7,359 bases of DNA from Chloroflexota bacterium (lineage in GTDB: Bacteria; Chloroflexota; Dehalococcoidia; SM23-28-2; RBG-16-64-32), in the NCBI GenBank assembly GCA_022563285.1, contig JADFNQ010000061.1, positions 1 through 7,359 on the forward strand, in the 5' to 3' direction. The notes beneath the pieces are model-generated. The model did no database searches. It was not told the DNA's origin and worked only from the letters and a program-made list of their open reading frames with translations. Made by a program: the position numbers and the translations under genes. Of the stretch, positions 1 through 6,354 are shown one piece after another (within the stretch, counting starts at the first letter, position 1; each line of letters opens with the position of its first letter).

Positions 1-435
1 CATCTCTTCCAGCTGGTTGGTGAACTTTTGAACCTGTTTGGTGATGCGGGCGCGGACGTAGAACGCCGGCAAAATGTACCCCACGACGCCGGCTACCAGG
101 GCCAACAGAAGCGCGATGGTGGTCGCGCCGCCCAAGAGAAGGATGACGGCGAAGCCCAGCAAGCCCACCAGAACGCGTAGAGTAACGTACTCGTGTAGCT
201 TGAGGGCCAGCCCGGCACGATCCAGTTGGGAGCGGGTTCGCTCAGCCCAGGCGCTTCCCCGGTCGCGTAGCGCTAGTGGGGTGGAGCCATCCGCCTCCGG
301 CGTGGAGTATCTCTCCAACGTCTGCAGGCGGCGCCAGGCCGCGGTGCCGCTTCTCCCCTTCGCCTGGTAGTGGCCGACGATGATCAGGAGCACGCCGAGG
401 AAGGCGGCGGCGGCTGCAACTAGTGCTAGTCCCAT
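1..435 (-). CDS. tadB: TadB, Tad pilus inner-membrane platform protein (5'-end only)
   Basis: An open frame of 145 codons starts with ATG at 435 and runs off the left edge without a stop, so only the N-terminal part is present. I translated it by hand. A first hydrophobic segment lies at about residues 3-21. A charged cytoplasmic stretch follows (about 22-85), then a hydrophobic hairpin (about 86-125) ending in LPAFYVRARITKQVQKF. This matches the usual start of TadB, a type II secretion F-domain protein; the F domain itself would begin about here with the QLEEM residues. In known Tad systems TadB pairs with TadC to form the membrane platform on which the CpaF ATPase acts. The start lies 3 bp after the cpaF stop. 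A ribosome site (AAGGGGGT) is embedded in the last cpaF codons, which suggests translational coupling. Identification rests on topology, the boundary motif and position after cpaF. Confidence 0.88.
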   Translation of the reverse strand, partial: MGLALVAAAAAFLGVLLIIVGHYQAKGRSGTAAWRRLQTLERYSTPEADGSTPLALRDRGSAWAERTRSQLDRAGLALKLHEYVTLRVLVGLLGFAVILLLGGATTIALLLALVAGVVGYILPAFYVRARITKQVQKFTNQLEEM

Positions 436-438
436 AGT

Positions 439-1788
439 TTACCCCCTTACCTCAGAGAACAGCTCACTGGAGAATGAGATGCCCATCTGGCTCAGCCGCT
501 CCAGGAACCGCGGCTGGATGCCTGTGGGTACCATCCGGCCCAGCACTTGGCCGTTGGCGTCCAATCCCTCATGGTGAAAGAGAAACAGGTCTTGCATCGT
601 TACGATCTGACCTTCCATGCCGGAGATCTCGCTAACGGCTACCACCTTGCGGGAACCGTCCACGTAACGGGCCAGGTGAATGATGATGTGAAGCGCGGAC
701 GCCATCTGTTCGCGGATCGCCCGCACCGGCAGATCGAATCCCGCCATGAGGATCATGTTCTCCACCCGCATCAGGGCGTCGCGGGGCGAGTTGGCGTGTA
801 CGGTAGAGACAGATCCTTCGTGGCCGGTGTTCATCGCCTGCATCATGTCGAACGCTTCGGAGCCACGGACCTCACCGACGAGGATCCGGTCCGGACGCAT
901 GCGCAGGGCGTTTCTCAACAGGTCTCGCTGAGTGACTTCGTGCTTCCCTTCCAGGTTCGCCGGCCGCGCTTCCAGCGATACCACGTGGGGCTGCTGCAAT
1001 CGCAGCTCCGAAGGGTCCTCGATGGTCACGATTCGCTCTGTGGCCGGGATGTAGGCAGAGAGCGCGTTAAGGAGAGTGGTCTTGCCGCTGCCCGCGCCGC
1101 CGGAGATCAGCGTATTCAGCCGCCCCTTGACGCAGGTGTTTAGGAACTCCGCCAGGTCCGGCGTGAGGGTGCCGGCGTTCATCAAGTCTCCCATAGTGTA
1201 CTTATCGGTGCGGAACTTCCGGATGGTGATCGTAGGGCTCTTGGGAGACACCGGTGGGATGATGATGTTCACGCGCGAGCCGTCCTCAAGGCGGGCGTCC
1301 ACGTATGGTGAGGTCTCGTCCACGCGCCTGCCGAGCGGTGCTAGTATGCGCTCTGCGATGCGCATGATGTGGCGGTCGTCGCGGAAGCGGGTGTTGCTGA
1401 GGCTGATGAGCCCGTCGCGCTCGTAGTAAACGTTATCGGCGCTGTTTACCATCACCTCTGATATCGAGGGGTCGGACAGCAGCCCTTCGATCGGCCCCAG
1501 GCCTACCACTTCGTCGGCCACGTGAGAGATGAGATCGTCGCGCTCCACTCCCACTACCTCCGGGGCGATCTCACGGATGATGGCGAGGGTGGCCTTCTCC
1601 ACTATCTCGCGGGCCTGCTCCAGGGGCAGCTTCTCTATTGCGGACGCGTCCATCTCCTCAATGAGGCGGTGGTGGACGGCGAACACGGTCTCCCACTGCG
1701 CCTCGCTGAGGCCGTCCTGGCTGTAGCGACGGCCGTTGCCAGCCTGAGGCTTGGATATCTCCTTGAACTTCTCTTGCCATGTCGTCAT
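439..1788 (-). CDS. cpaF: CpaF/TadA, Tad pilus assembly ATPase (type II/IV secretion family)
   Basis: This is a 449-residue protein of full family length. It is the cytoplasmic hexameric ATPase that drives Flp pilin assembly at the TadB/TadC platform. An N-terminal domain (about 30-200) includes the VGLGPIEGLLSDPSISEVMVN segment typical of CpaF. The nucleotide-binding core follows. Walker A is GGAGSGKTT (230-238, Lys236), the Asp box is IVTIEDPSEL (253-262), Walker B is RMRPDRILVGEVRG with catalytic Glu306, and the His box is TGHEGSVSTVHANSP (321-335). All key residues appear intact. The C-terminal part has the ALHIIIHLARYVDGSRKV pattern seen in this family. The ATG at 1788 is preceded by GGGGAGG with about 10 nt spacing. 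The gap to the cpaE stop is 28 bp, consistent with one operon. The Tad context separates it from archaellum or conjugation relatives. Confidence 0.97.
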   Translation of the reverse strand: MTTWQEKFKEISKPQAGNGRRYSQDGLSEAQWETVFAVHHRLIEEMDASAIEKLPLEQAREIVEKATLAIIREIAPEVVGVERDDLISHVADEVVGLGPIEGLLSDPSISEVMVNSADNVYYERDGLISLSNTRFRDDRHIMRIAERILAPLGRRVDETSPYVDARLEDGSRVNIIIPPVSPKSPTITIRKFRTDKYTMGDLMNAGTLTPDLAEFLNTCVKGRLNTLISGGAGSGKTTLLNALSAYIPATERIVTIEDPSELRLQQPHVVSLEARPANLEGKHEVTQRDLLRNALRMRPDRILVGEVRGSEAFDMMQAMNTGHEGSVSTVHANSPRDALMRVENMILMAGFDLPVRAIREQMASALHIIIHLARYVDGSRKVVAVSEISGMEGQIVTMQDLFLFHHEGLDANGQVLGRMVPTGIQPRFLERLSQMGISFSSELFSEVRG

Positions 1789-1816
1789 GACTTCTTATCC
1801 TCCCCTGTTGTGCACT

Positions 1817-3046
1817 CTAGCGATTGAACAGCCGCGTGAGCAGGCCGCTAGCGGCTCCACCATTTCCTTGGCCGTAACCGTTTTCGCCGTGCTTGAACTC
1901 AATGCCGGCGAGCATCGCCGCCAGCTCCGTGATGTTCGTCGACACGCTCGATTGTGGCCGGTCTATCACGACCGGCAACCCGACCTGTGCGCTGGAGGCT
2001 ATCCCTTCATCATGGGGGATGGACCAGAACACTTCGCGCCGGAGCACTTTGCTCACGTCATCTTCATGCAGCGAGTTAGCGTTGGTGGCGTGGTTGACGA
2101 TCAGCTTGATCTTGTCGTCGTTGTTGATGCCGCCGCTGAGCAGCTTCAGGGCTGTGGTGGTGTCTTTGATACTTGTAATGTCAAGGCTGGTCATTAACAA
2201 CACCACGGTAGCCTTCTCCAGGGCTACCGCCACCAGGTCTGTGAACGTGGCGGGGCAGTCCACCACCACGAAGTCGTGCGTCTGAGCCAGCAGTGTAAGC
2301 ACTTTGCCCACTGCCTCCGGGCTCACGTTACGCCAATCGATCGGCTCGAACGGCGCCGGCAACACCCTGACCCCGCTCTGATGAAGGGTGAGGTAGCTGC
2401 CGAGACTCTCGCGGTCAAGTTCGTCCACCTTATCCGCCGCCTCCACCAGACTCATCTCGACCGGGACATCGAGCATCATGGCCGCGTCACCGAACACTGT
2501 ATCCACGTCCACGATGACGGCGCTTCCGGCGTTGATCGCCACGAAAGCGGTGGCCAGGTTCGTGGCCATCGTCGTCTTGCCGATGCCACCCTTGGCGCCG
2601 AAGATCGTGACCACCATGCCCGAGCTTCTCAAGTTGGACACCGGTTCGCCCGATTGCAGCGCCTGCCGGCGCTCCTGCTGGGCTATGGCTGTCTGAACAG
2701 CCTTAATAACGTCGTCCATCTTGAGGGGCTTCGTGAGGTAATCGCGCGCTCCCGCAACCACGGCCTTACGCGCGGAATCGGCGTCCGTCATGGACGAGTA
2801 GGCCAGCACAGGCGAGCTCGGAAGTAGCTCCGTCAGCGATTCTATTGTCTGGTGGGCGCGCGCGGCGGGCTCTTCCACCCCCACCAGCACCGCGTTTGGC
2901 TTAAGCTCGGACGCCAGGGACAGGGCCTCCGCCCCGTATCCGACACCGCCCACGACGATGAACTGGGCGCGAACGAGGCCCTTCTGCAGATCGGCCCTTG
3001 TTTCGAAGTCCTGATCCACTACCAGGACTCTTGGGTTGCCTGCCAT
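1817..3046 (-). CDS. cpaE: CpaE/TadZ, pseudo-receiver plus MinD/ParA-like ATPase for pilus localisation
   Basis: A 409-residue protein with two parts. Residues about 6-122 fold-match a response-regulator receiver: VLVVDQD with acidic D11/D13, a Ser/Thr position near S84, and LTKP with Lys106. The phospho-acceptor position, normally Asp in LLDxxMP, reads VLVGVEEP with Gly56, so phosphorylation in the usual way is unlikely. Residues about 143-385 are a MinD/ParA ATPase with deviant Walker A GAKGGIGKTT (150-159, signature Lys152, Lys157), VIVDVDTVFGD (178-187) and Walker B FVVVDCPATF (Asp263). A glycine/asparagine-rich tail ends in LLTRLFNR, which could be a membrane-contacting amphipathic helix (inferred). 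In known Tad systems CpaE/TadZ places the pilus machine at a cell pole. The ATG at 3046 follows GAGGAA with about 6 nt spacing. It is 48 bp after cpaB and upstream of cpaF. Confidence 0.95.
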   Translation of the reverse strand: MAGNPRVLVVDQDFETRADLQKGLVRAQFIVVGGVGYGAEALSLASELKPNAVLVGVEEPAARAHQTIESLTELLPSSPVLAYSSMTDADSARKAVVAGARDYLTKPLKMDDVIKAVQTAIAQQERRQALQSGEPVSNLRSSGMVVTIFGAKGGIGKTTMATNLATAFVAINAGSAVIVDVDTVFGDAAMMLDVPVEMSLVEAADKVDELDRESLGSYLTLHQSGVRVLPAPFEPIDWRNVSPEAVGKVLTLLAQTHDFVVVDCPATFTDLVAVALEKATVVLLMTSLDITSIKDTTTALKLLSGGINNDDKIKLIVNHATNANSLHEDDVSKVLRREVFWSIPHDEGIASSAQVGLPVVIDRPQSSVSTNITELAAMLAGIEFKHGENGYGQGNGGAASGLLTRLFNR

Positions 3047-3052
3047 CTTGGG

Positions 3053-3074
3053 TTCCTCTCTCTCTTCTCTCTCC
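3053..3074 (-). promoter_or_regulatory. Purine-only tract holding the cpaE ribosome-binding site
   Basis: In the mRNA sense the bases just before cpaE form a 22-nt run of only A and G, mostly GA repeats, ending in GAGGAA about 6 nt before the ATG. It offers several overlapping weak Shine-Dalgarno registers. Whether this has any role beyond ribosome binding cannot be seen from the sequence. Confidence 0.45.
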
Positions 3075-3094
3075 GGCCCTGCTCTCTACTGCGT

Positions 3095-3952
3095 TCAGTC
3101 CACGACTATGAACGTAGGCTGGACCTCTACTATGCTCTCATCCCCCGGCGCCCGGACGTCGAAGCGTATGACGCCGTACTCATCGGCGGTGGTGAGCATC
3201 TGGGCATTGTCGGGGGTCACTTCGACCGTGGCCGTAGAGGCCTGCGGCTCCGCGATGGTCTCATCGACCTCTTCGGCGAAGGTGCCGCCGGCGGTGGTCG
3301 GGGTGAGCGTCTGGGCCAGCCCCAACACCTTGACGTTCTGGATAAGCGTCACCGTGAGCACGAAGATTCGCGGCCTCTCAGTCTCGTCCGCGTCTGCGGG
3401 CGCCACCGGAGGCTCGGTTACGCTGTAGGGCGTGCCGAGTTGGGCGAGCAGGTGATTGGCGGCTTCCACCGTTTCCAACTGGAATATGGCCACCATGTCC
3501 ACGTGATCGCCGGGCTTGATGTTGCCGCCCGCGGTGACCACCTCATTCACGTTCACGGATAAACCCCGCATGCCGGGCTCCACCTTGAAGGCGAGCCCGT
3601 CGCCGGCGGTATTGCTCACCGCCGAGGGAAGTATCTGCGCGCCTGCCGCTACCTCCTCCGTCACCACCCGGTCCACAAGCTGGGTGCGGCTGGTGAAGGC
3701 GTTCGCCTCAGCCTTATCAGGCGACACGAACTCCACCTTCAGCATATCGCTGGTGATACGGGTCTGGGCGGGTATCGCCTCGTTTGCCACCACCACCGGC
3801 ACGTTACCGCTGCCGCCCCCGCCGCCGCTGTCGGCGCCGTTGACGGCGACGAAGACTATGACGGCGGCGATGCCGGCTAGGAGCAGGCCCAGGTAGAAGA
3901 CGTAACGCTGGGTCTTGCCTCCCTGCGGCCTGGCTATCGTCTGTCCTGCCAT
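3095..3952 (-). CDS. cpaB: CpaB/RcpC, SAF-domain Tad pilus assembly protein
   Basis: A 285-residue membrane-anchored extracytoplasmic protein. A short basic N-terminus precedes one transmembrane segment (about 17-37). A glycine-rich linker follows (43-49). Next is a SAF-type domain (about 51-112: VPVVVANEAIPAQTRITSDML ... AFTSRTQLVDRVVTEEVAAGAQIL), then the RcpC/CpaB C-terminal region (about 120-268: GMRGLSVNVNEVV, NIKPGDHVDMVAIF, TVEVTPDNAQML). These are the normal family landmarks. In Gram-negative Tad systems CpaB works with the secretin CpaC; here no secretin gene follows, and cpaE comes next. An acidic, proline/alanine-rich insertion lies around 178-195. The ATG at 3952 has a very strong AAGGAGGAGG site with 6 nt spacing. 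The 64-bp gap to the upstream TadG-like gene is the largest within the assembly section. Confidence 0.93.
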   Translation of the reverse strand: MAGQTIARPQGGKTQRYVFYLGLLLAGIAAVIVFVAVNGADSGGGGGSGNVPVVVANEAIPAQTRITSDMLKVEFVSPDKAEANAFTSRTQLVDRVVTEEVAAGAQILPSAVSNTAGDGLAFKVEPGMRGLSVNVNEVVTAGGNIKPGDHVDMVAIFQLETVEAANHLLAQLGTPYSVTEPPVAPADADETERPRIFVLTVTLIQNVKVLGLAQTLTPTTAGGTFAEEVDETIAEPQASTATVEVTPDNAQMLTTADEYGVIRFDVRAPGDESIVEVQPTFIVVD

Positions 3953-3993
3953 TTCGTTCCTCCTCCTTGTTCGCTAGAAGGTGCGTTTTCGGT

Positions 3994-4008
3994 CCGGATA
4001 CCCGGATA
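3994..4008. repeat. Short tandem direct repeat in the gap before cpaB
   Basis: CCGGATA occurs twice with one base between copies, inside the 64-bp gap between the TadG-like stop and cpaB. No convincing promoter or terminator surrounds it. It may be chance. Confidence 0.3.
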
Positions 4009-4016
4009 TGATTCCT

Positions 4017-5180
4017 TTACTCCACCAGGGCCACGATTTCCGGGGCGAAGGGGTTGTTTGATGACTGGCTGAAGTCGAACTGCCAGGCGGCAGTGCCCCC
4101 CAGCTGCTCCAGCAATAGGTAACCCCAGACGATGCCGGTGTCAGTCACGGGGGGGTTGCCGGTGCAGTCGCCGTTATTGTGAGGCGGGCAGCGGTCCCAG
4201 CCGGCGATGTAGAAGTTGGCGATACCGTAGAGATCAATGGGTTCGAAGCCTGATTGCGGGAAGTCCTCGATGATAGCCAGAACCACCACCCGGCCCAGAC
4301 ACGAGGCCGACTTTACTACGGCCATATCGTAGGAGCTGACGTCGCAATCCGTGTAGGGGGATACCTCATTGAACCTCTCGACGCGGGTCCTCAGGGCCTT
4401 GTCCGTGGTCTTGCCCAGGTTGCCGGTCTGGATATCGCAGTCCAGCGTTCCGCCTGGGATGACTACCTGGGAGTCGGAGTCGCAGGCGCTCTCGCCCTGG
4501 CTACCGCACTCATTTATTATGGAATCTGTATAGTCGTTGTCGTTGGAGCCGTAGATACCAAGGGCGCCGAAGTTGCCCGGTGCGGGCTGCCCGCCGGGGC
4601 TCACCTGGAACACTAACAGAGTCTCCACCTCCATCGGGTCTCCCAGGACACCCCAAACATTCCCGAATGCGTTCGGGTCCTCGTCGACGGCATCGATCGC
4701 CCAGGGCAGGACGCAGGCGCCGAAGGCGCGGATCTTTGCCGCGGCCGCCTGCGGATTTAGGGTGGGGCTGCCCACGCCGAGCGTTTCAGCGATGAAGCTG
4801 TTGCTGGGGCGGCTGACCTTGACCCGCACCATGTCGTCGGACCCATCGGAGTCTCGGTCTATGAAGCAGAAGTTGCCCTGGGGAATGCCGTCGGAGCAGT
4901 CCGGTGGGGCCATCTGTGTGCTGGGATCGACGCCGTTGGCTACTGCCCAGTCCTCGCCGCGCAGCTCTGCGGCAACGCGGTCCGGCAGCTCTTGCGCTGC
5001 CGCCAAAGCGATGGCGTCGGCGTCATTCTGAGCGTCTCGCTTGTCCCGCAGCCACCAGCCAACGTCAACTGAGATCATGATCGCACCTAAGCCCATCATG
5101 ATCACGCCAACGCCCATCACCAGCACCTGGCCGCGCTGACCGCGGGCGTGATCGAACAGCCTCCGTAACAGCGTCAACAT
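4017..5180 (-). CDS. TadG-like protein with N-terminal pilin-like anchor and cysteine-rich exported domain
   Basis: Start chosen at ATG 5180 (387 residues) rather than the upstream in-frame ATG at 5243. GGAGGG sits about 5-6 nt before 5180, whereas the longer start would add 21 charged residues inside tadE. Residues 14-62 match the TadG-like N-terminal region (RGQRGQVLVM, a hydrophobic helix of about 18-39, then VDVGWWLRDKRDAQNDADAIALAAA). The remaining 320 residues should be extracytoplasmic. They contain ten cysteines (95, 105, 156, 225, 233, 248, 279, 294, 331, 339), so up to five disulfides are possible, and a DRDSDGSDD stretch (108-116) resembling a calcium-binding DxDxDG loop. I recognise no enzymatic domain and see no clear von Willebrand A domain, which many TadG proteins have. 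The gene overlaps tadE by 7 bp (ATGTTGA), suggesting coupled translation. The probable role is a minor pilus or surface-anchoring component; the function is inferred from context. Confidence 0.85.
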   Translation of the reverse strand: MLTLLRRLFDHARGQRGQVLVMGVGVIMMGLGAIMISVDVGWWLRDKRDAQNDADAIALAAAQELPDRVAAELRGEDWAVANGVDPSTQMAPPDCSDGIPQGNFCFIDRDSDGSDDMVRVKVSRPSNSFIAETLGVGSPTLNPQAAAAKIRAFGACVLPWAIDAVDEDPNAFGNVWGVLGDPMEVETLLVFQVSPGGQPAPGNFGALGIYGSNDNDYTDSIINECGSQGESACDSDSQVVIPGGTLDCDIQTGNLGKTTDKALRTRVERFNEVSPYTDCDVSSYDMAVVKSASCLGRVVVLAIIEDFPQSGFEPIDLYGIANFYIAGWDRCPPHNNGDCTGNPPVTDTGIVWGYLLLEQLGGTAAWQFDFSQSSNNPFAPEIVALVE

Positions 5181-5665
5181 CCGGTCCCTCCGTTCGGGTT
5201 CGCGGCTCCCGACACTGGCAGCTCCAGGCGCATATCGGTACACGAGCTGAAGTTGATGCTGTCAAAGGCAATGCCCACGAACACCTTAAGCGGGGTGATC
5301 AGTTGATATTCGTAGTCGCTCTCCACGACGACGGGGTCGCCCCGGTCGCCGAAGTCAGAGTTGCTGTCGGGGCCGTCCAGGTAGTACACGTTGACGTCCC
5401 CGTCTGTCAGCAGGCCGCTTGAGTTGGTGGCCACCCTCTTGGCGATGTCGACAGATGGGTCACAATCACTGCCGTCGCCGCAGACGGCTCCCAGCCGCGC
5501 TCCCTCTCTGGTGGCGTTGGTGACGACCACCCAGCGGCTGATGCCGACGCCGAAGTCGACGATGAGGAACAGCACAATCAGGAAGATGGGCAGCAGCATT
5601 GCGAACTCCACCGCCGCCTGGCCTCTCTCCTTTTGGTTCGCTTTAGCCTTGGACTGCATCATCAC
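5174..5665 (-). CDS. tadE: TadE-like pseudopilin
   Basis: A 163-residue protein with a basic leader (residues 1-15) ending in a type IV-like processing motif, ERG|QAAVEF. Glu20 is at the +5 position after Gly15, followed by the hydrophobic helix AMLLPIFLIVLFLIVDFG (about 22-39). The sequence NATREGARLGAV (50-61) is a standard TadE landmark. The remainder is an acidic exported domain with cysteines at 62, 68, 142 and 163, ending in GGTGC. In known systems TadE is cut by the Tad prepilin peptidase and acts as a minor pilin-like component. The start is ambiguous: GTG at 5665 lies 7 nt from AGGAAGG, while ATG at 5662 or 5659 lies 10 or 13 nt away. The choice changes only the first two residues. 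It begins 21 bp after the second flp gene. Confidence 0.92.
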   Translation of the reverse strand: MMMQSKAKANQKERGQAAVEFAMLLPIFLIVLFLIVDFGVGISRWVVVTNATREGARLGAVCGDGSDCDPSVDIAKRVATNSSGLLTDGDVNVYYLDGPDSNSDFGDRGDPVVVESDYEYQLITPLKVFVGIAFDSINFSSCTDMRLELPVSGAANPNGGTGC

Positions 5666-5686
5666 TACACTGCCTTCCTGCTGGCG

Positions 5687-5866
5687 CTAAGCTCCTGTTA
5701 TGACCTCGGCCACCTGTTGGGCCCAGGCCGTGATAGCGGGCGAGATTACGATTGCCGCGAGAACTATCGGGATAGAGATAATACCGACGATCAGGGCGTA
5801 CTCCACCATGTCCTGTCCGCATTCGTTCTCCAGGTCCCTGATAAACCATCGCTCGATTATCTCCAT
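5687..5866 (-). CDS. flp: Second Flp-type prepilin (small, 59 residues)
   Basis: Found by translating the minus strand between flp-1 and tadE. It reads MEIIERWFIRDLENECG|QDMVEYALI and continues through a hydrophobic helix to AWAQQVAEVITGA and a TAG stop. The leader has 17 residues, the same length as in the first pilin. The cut after Gly17 leaves Glu22-Tyr23, the G|xxxxEY motif of Flp pilins. The mature peptide would be 42 residues, 11 shorter than its neighbour, with no cysteine; Cys16 lies in the leader at -2. A GAGGAG site sits about 8 nt before the ATG. It is a paralogue of the upstream pilin, with 27 bp of exact identity over the processing site. It could be a second major subunit or a minor pilin. 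A longer overlapping frame (5882-5643) is non-pilin and rejected. Confidence 0.93.
   Translation of the reverse strand: MEIIERWFIRDLENECGQDMVEYALIVGIISIPIVLAAIVISPAITAWAQQVAEVITGA
5789..5815. repeat. 27-bp exact direct repeat, copy in the second flp gene
   Basis: These 27 bp are identical to 6082-6108 and encode QDMVEYALI in both pilins, directly after the processing glycine. Identity at third codon positions as well suggests a fairly recent duplication, gene conversion, or constraint at the nucleic-acid level. Confidence 0.8.
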
Positions 5867-5894
5867 CGCCTTCTCTCCTCACGGCCTGGCGGCC

Positions 5895-5922
5895 GCTGTG
5901 GGGGCGACTCCGCCCCCACAGC
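5895..5922 (-). promoter_or_regulatory. Perfect 12-bp stem-loop between the two flp genes
   Basis: GCTGTGGGGGCG and its exact complement flank a 4-nt loop, giving a 28-nt very GC-rich hairpin. It begins about 25 nt after the first flp stop and ends about 28 nt before the second flp start. No U-run follows on either strand, so a classic Rho-independent terminator is not shown. Hairpins placed just after an abundant first gene commonly protect the upstream mRNA end from 3' exonucleases or reduce read-through. Here that would raise pilin relative to the assembly proteins (inferred). Confidence 0.75.
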
Positions 5923-5946
5923 AGCCACTCTGCTCTCGGTTTCCTA

Positions 5947-6159
5947 CTAACCGGTGGGGAAGGGGCAGGTAGCGTTGCCAGGGTTGGTGATGCAGTCGGC
6001 TACCTTGGTGGCCCAGGTGTTGAAGGCAGGGCCGAGCAGGAATATGGTCGCCAGGACGACGACGATGGAGATCACCGCTGTGATCAGGGCGTACTCCACC
6101 ATGTCCTGACCGCGCTCGCTCCGGAGCAGGTCCGTCAGCCAGATGTACAGCTTCAGCAT
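5947..6159 (-). CDS. flp: Flp-type major prepilin
   Basis: A 70-residue prepilin with leader MLKLYIWLTDLLRSERG (17 residues) and the processing site G|QDMVEY (Glu22, Tyr23 at +5/+6). A hydrophobic assembly helix follows (about 24-43), then a short C-terminal tail, TWATKVADCITNPGNATCPFPTG. The mature peptide would have 53 residues. Cys56 and Cys65 in the tail could form a small disulfide loop. It is the probable structural subunit of the pilus: made as a membrane precursor, cut and assembled by CpaF with TadB/TadC. The ATG at 6159 has GGGAGG about 8 nt upstream. It is the first structural gene after a 195-bp gap and precedes a strong hairpin, consistent with high expression. Confidence 0.96.
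   Translation of the reverse strand: MLKLYIWLTDLLRSERGQDMVEYALITAVISIVVVLATIFLLGPAFNTWATKVADCITNPGNATCPFPTG
6082..6108. repeat. 27-bp exact direct repeat, copy in the first flp gene
   Basis: Exact partner of 5789-5815. The flanking bases diverge quickly on both sides although the leader length is conserved, so the identity is confined to the processing-site codons. Confidence 0.8.
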
Positions 6160-6354
6160 TTGGTCTTCCTCCCTTGTTTGGTCTCGATGTTAATTTGTTC
6201 GTGGGGCCCCCTTGCCAAGGCGCTTCCTTGGCTGTATCCTAAATGCACGGCACCTCGCAGGACGCAGACGCGCTTTCTCACCAGGTAGGGGGCAATTACC
6301 TTGGGACGCGCAAAGGGTCCTAGTGGTGCCGAATCTTCTTAGTGCCTCTTCCTA
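6160..6354 (-). promoter_or_regulatory. Gap and leader region before the pilin genes
   Basis: This is 195 bp without a credible gene, the most likely place for a separate promoter of the pilus operon. I see no clear -35/-10 pair. A TAGGAT (4/6 match to a -10) lies about 80 bp upstream of flp but has no matching -35. No terminator is visible behind the small upstream gene, so read-through from the sigma operon is possible. The flp ribosome-binding site GGGAGG is at 6168-6173. Confidence 0.35.
6214..6232 (-). promoter_or_regulatory. 7-bp stem-loop in the flp leader
   Basis: GCCAAGG and CCTTGGC are perfect complements around a 5-nt loop, about 55 nt before the flp start. The GGGGCCCC palindrome (6203-6210) follows on the mRNA side. 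There is no U-run, so termination is not supported. A 5' stabilising hairpin is possible. Confidence 0.45.

Noticed and set aside
2852..3562. Long plus-strand frame of 236 codons opposite cpaE and cpaB
   Set aside because: It lies antisense to two clearly assigned genes, has arginine/histidine/glycine-rich composition typical of GC-rich shadow frames, and shows no recognisable domain.
5181..5243. N-terminal extension of the TadG-like protein to the ATG at 5243
   Set aside because: It would add a charged 21-residue stretch wholly inside tadE and lacks the strong ribosome site found before 5180.
5643..5882. 79-codon minus-strand frame over the second pilin
   Set aside because: It is in a different frame from the convincing Flp prepilin and has arginine/glycine-rich, non-family sequence.
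5895..5922. Rho-independent terminator after the first flp gene
   Set aside because: The stem is strong but no U-rich run follows on either strand, and co-directional tad genes continue immediately after it.
6270..6330. Plus-strand bases resembling parts of a c-di-GMP-I riboswitch (GGGCAA ... GGGACGCGCAAAGGG)
   Set aside because: The GAAA-capped stem and the second helix are missing, the core has extra bases, and it points away from the pilin genes with no plus-strand gene to control.
6160..6354. Frameshifted membrane half of the small sigma partner
   Set aside because: The frames after the stop give polar, arginine/cysteine-rich sequence with no hydrophobic segment, and two stops stand in tandem at the end of the gene.
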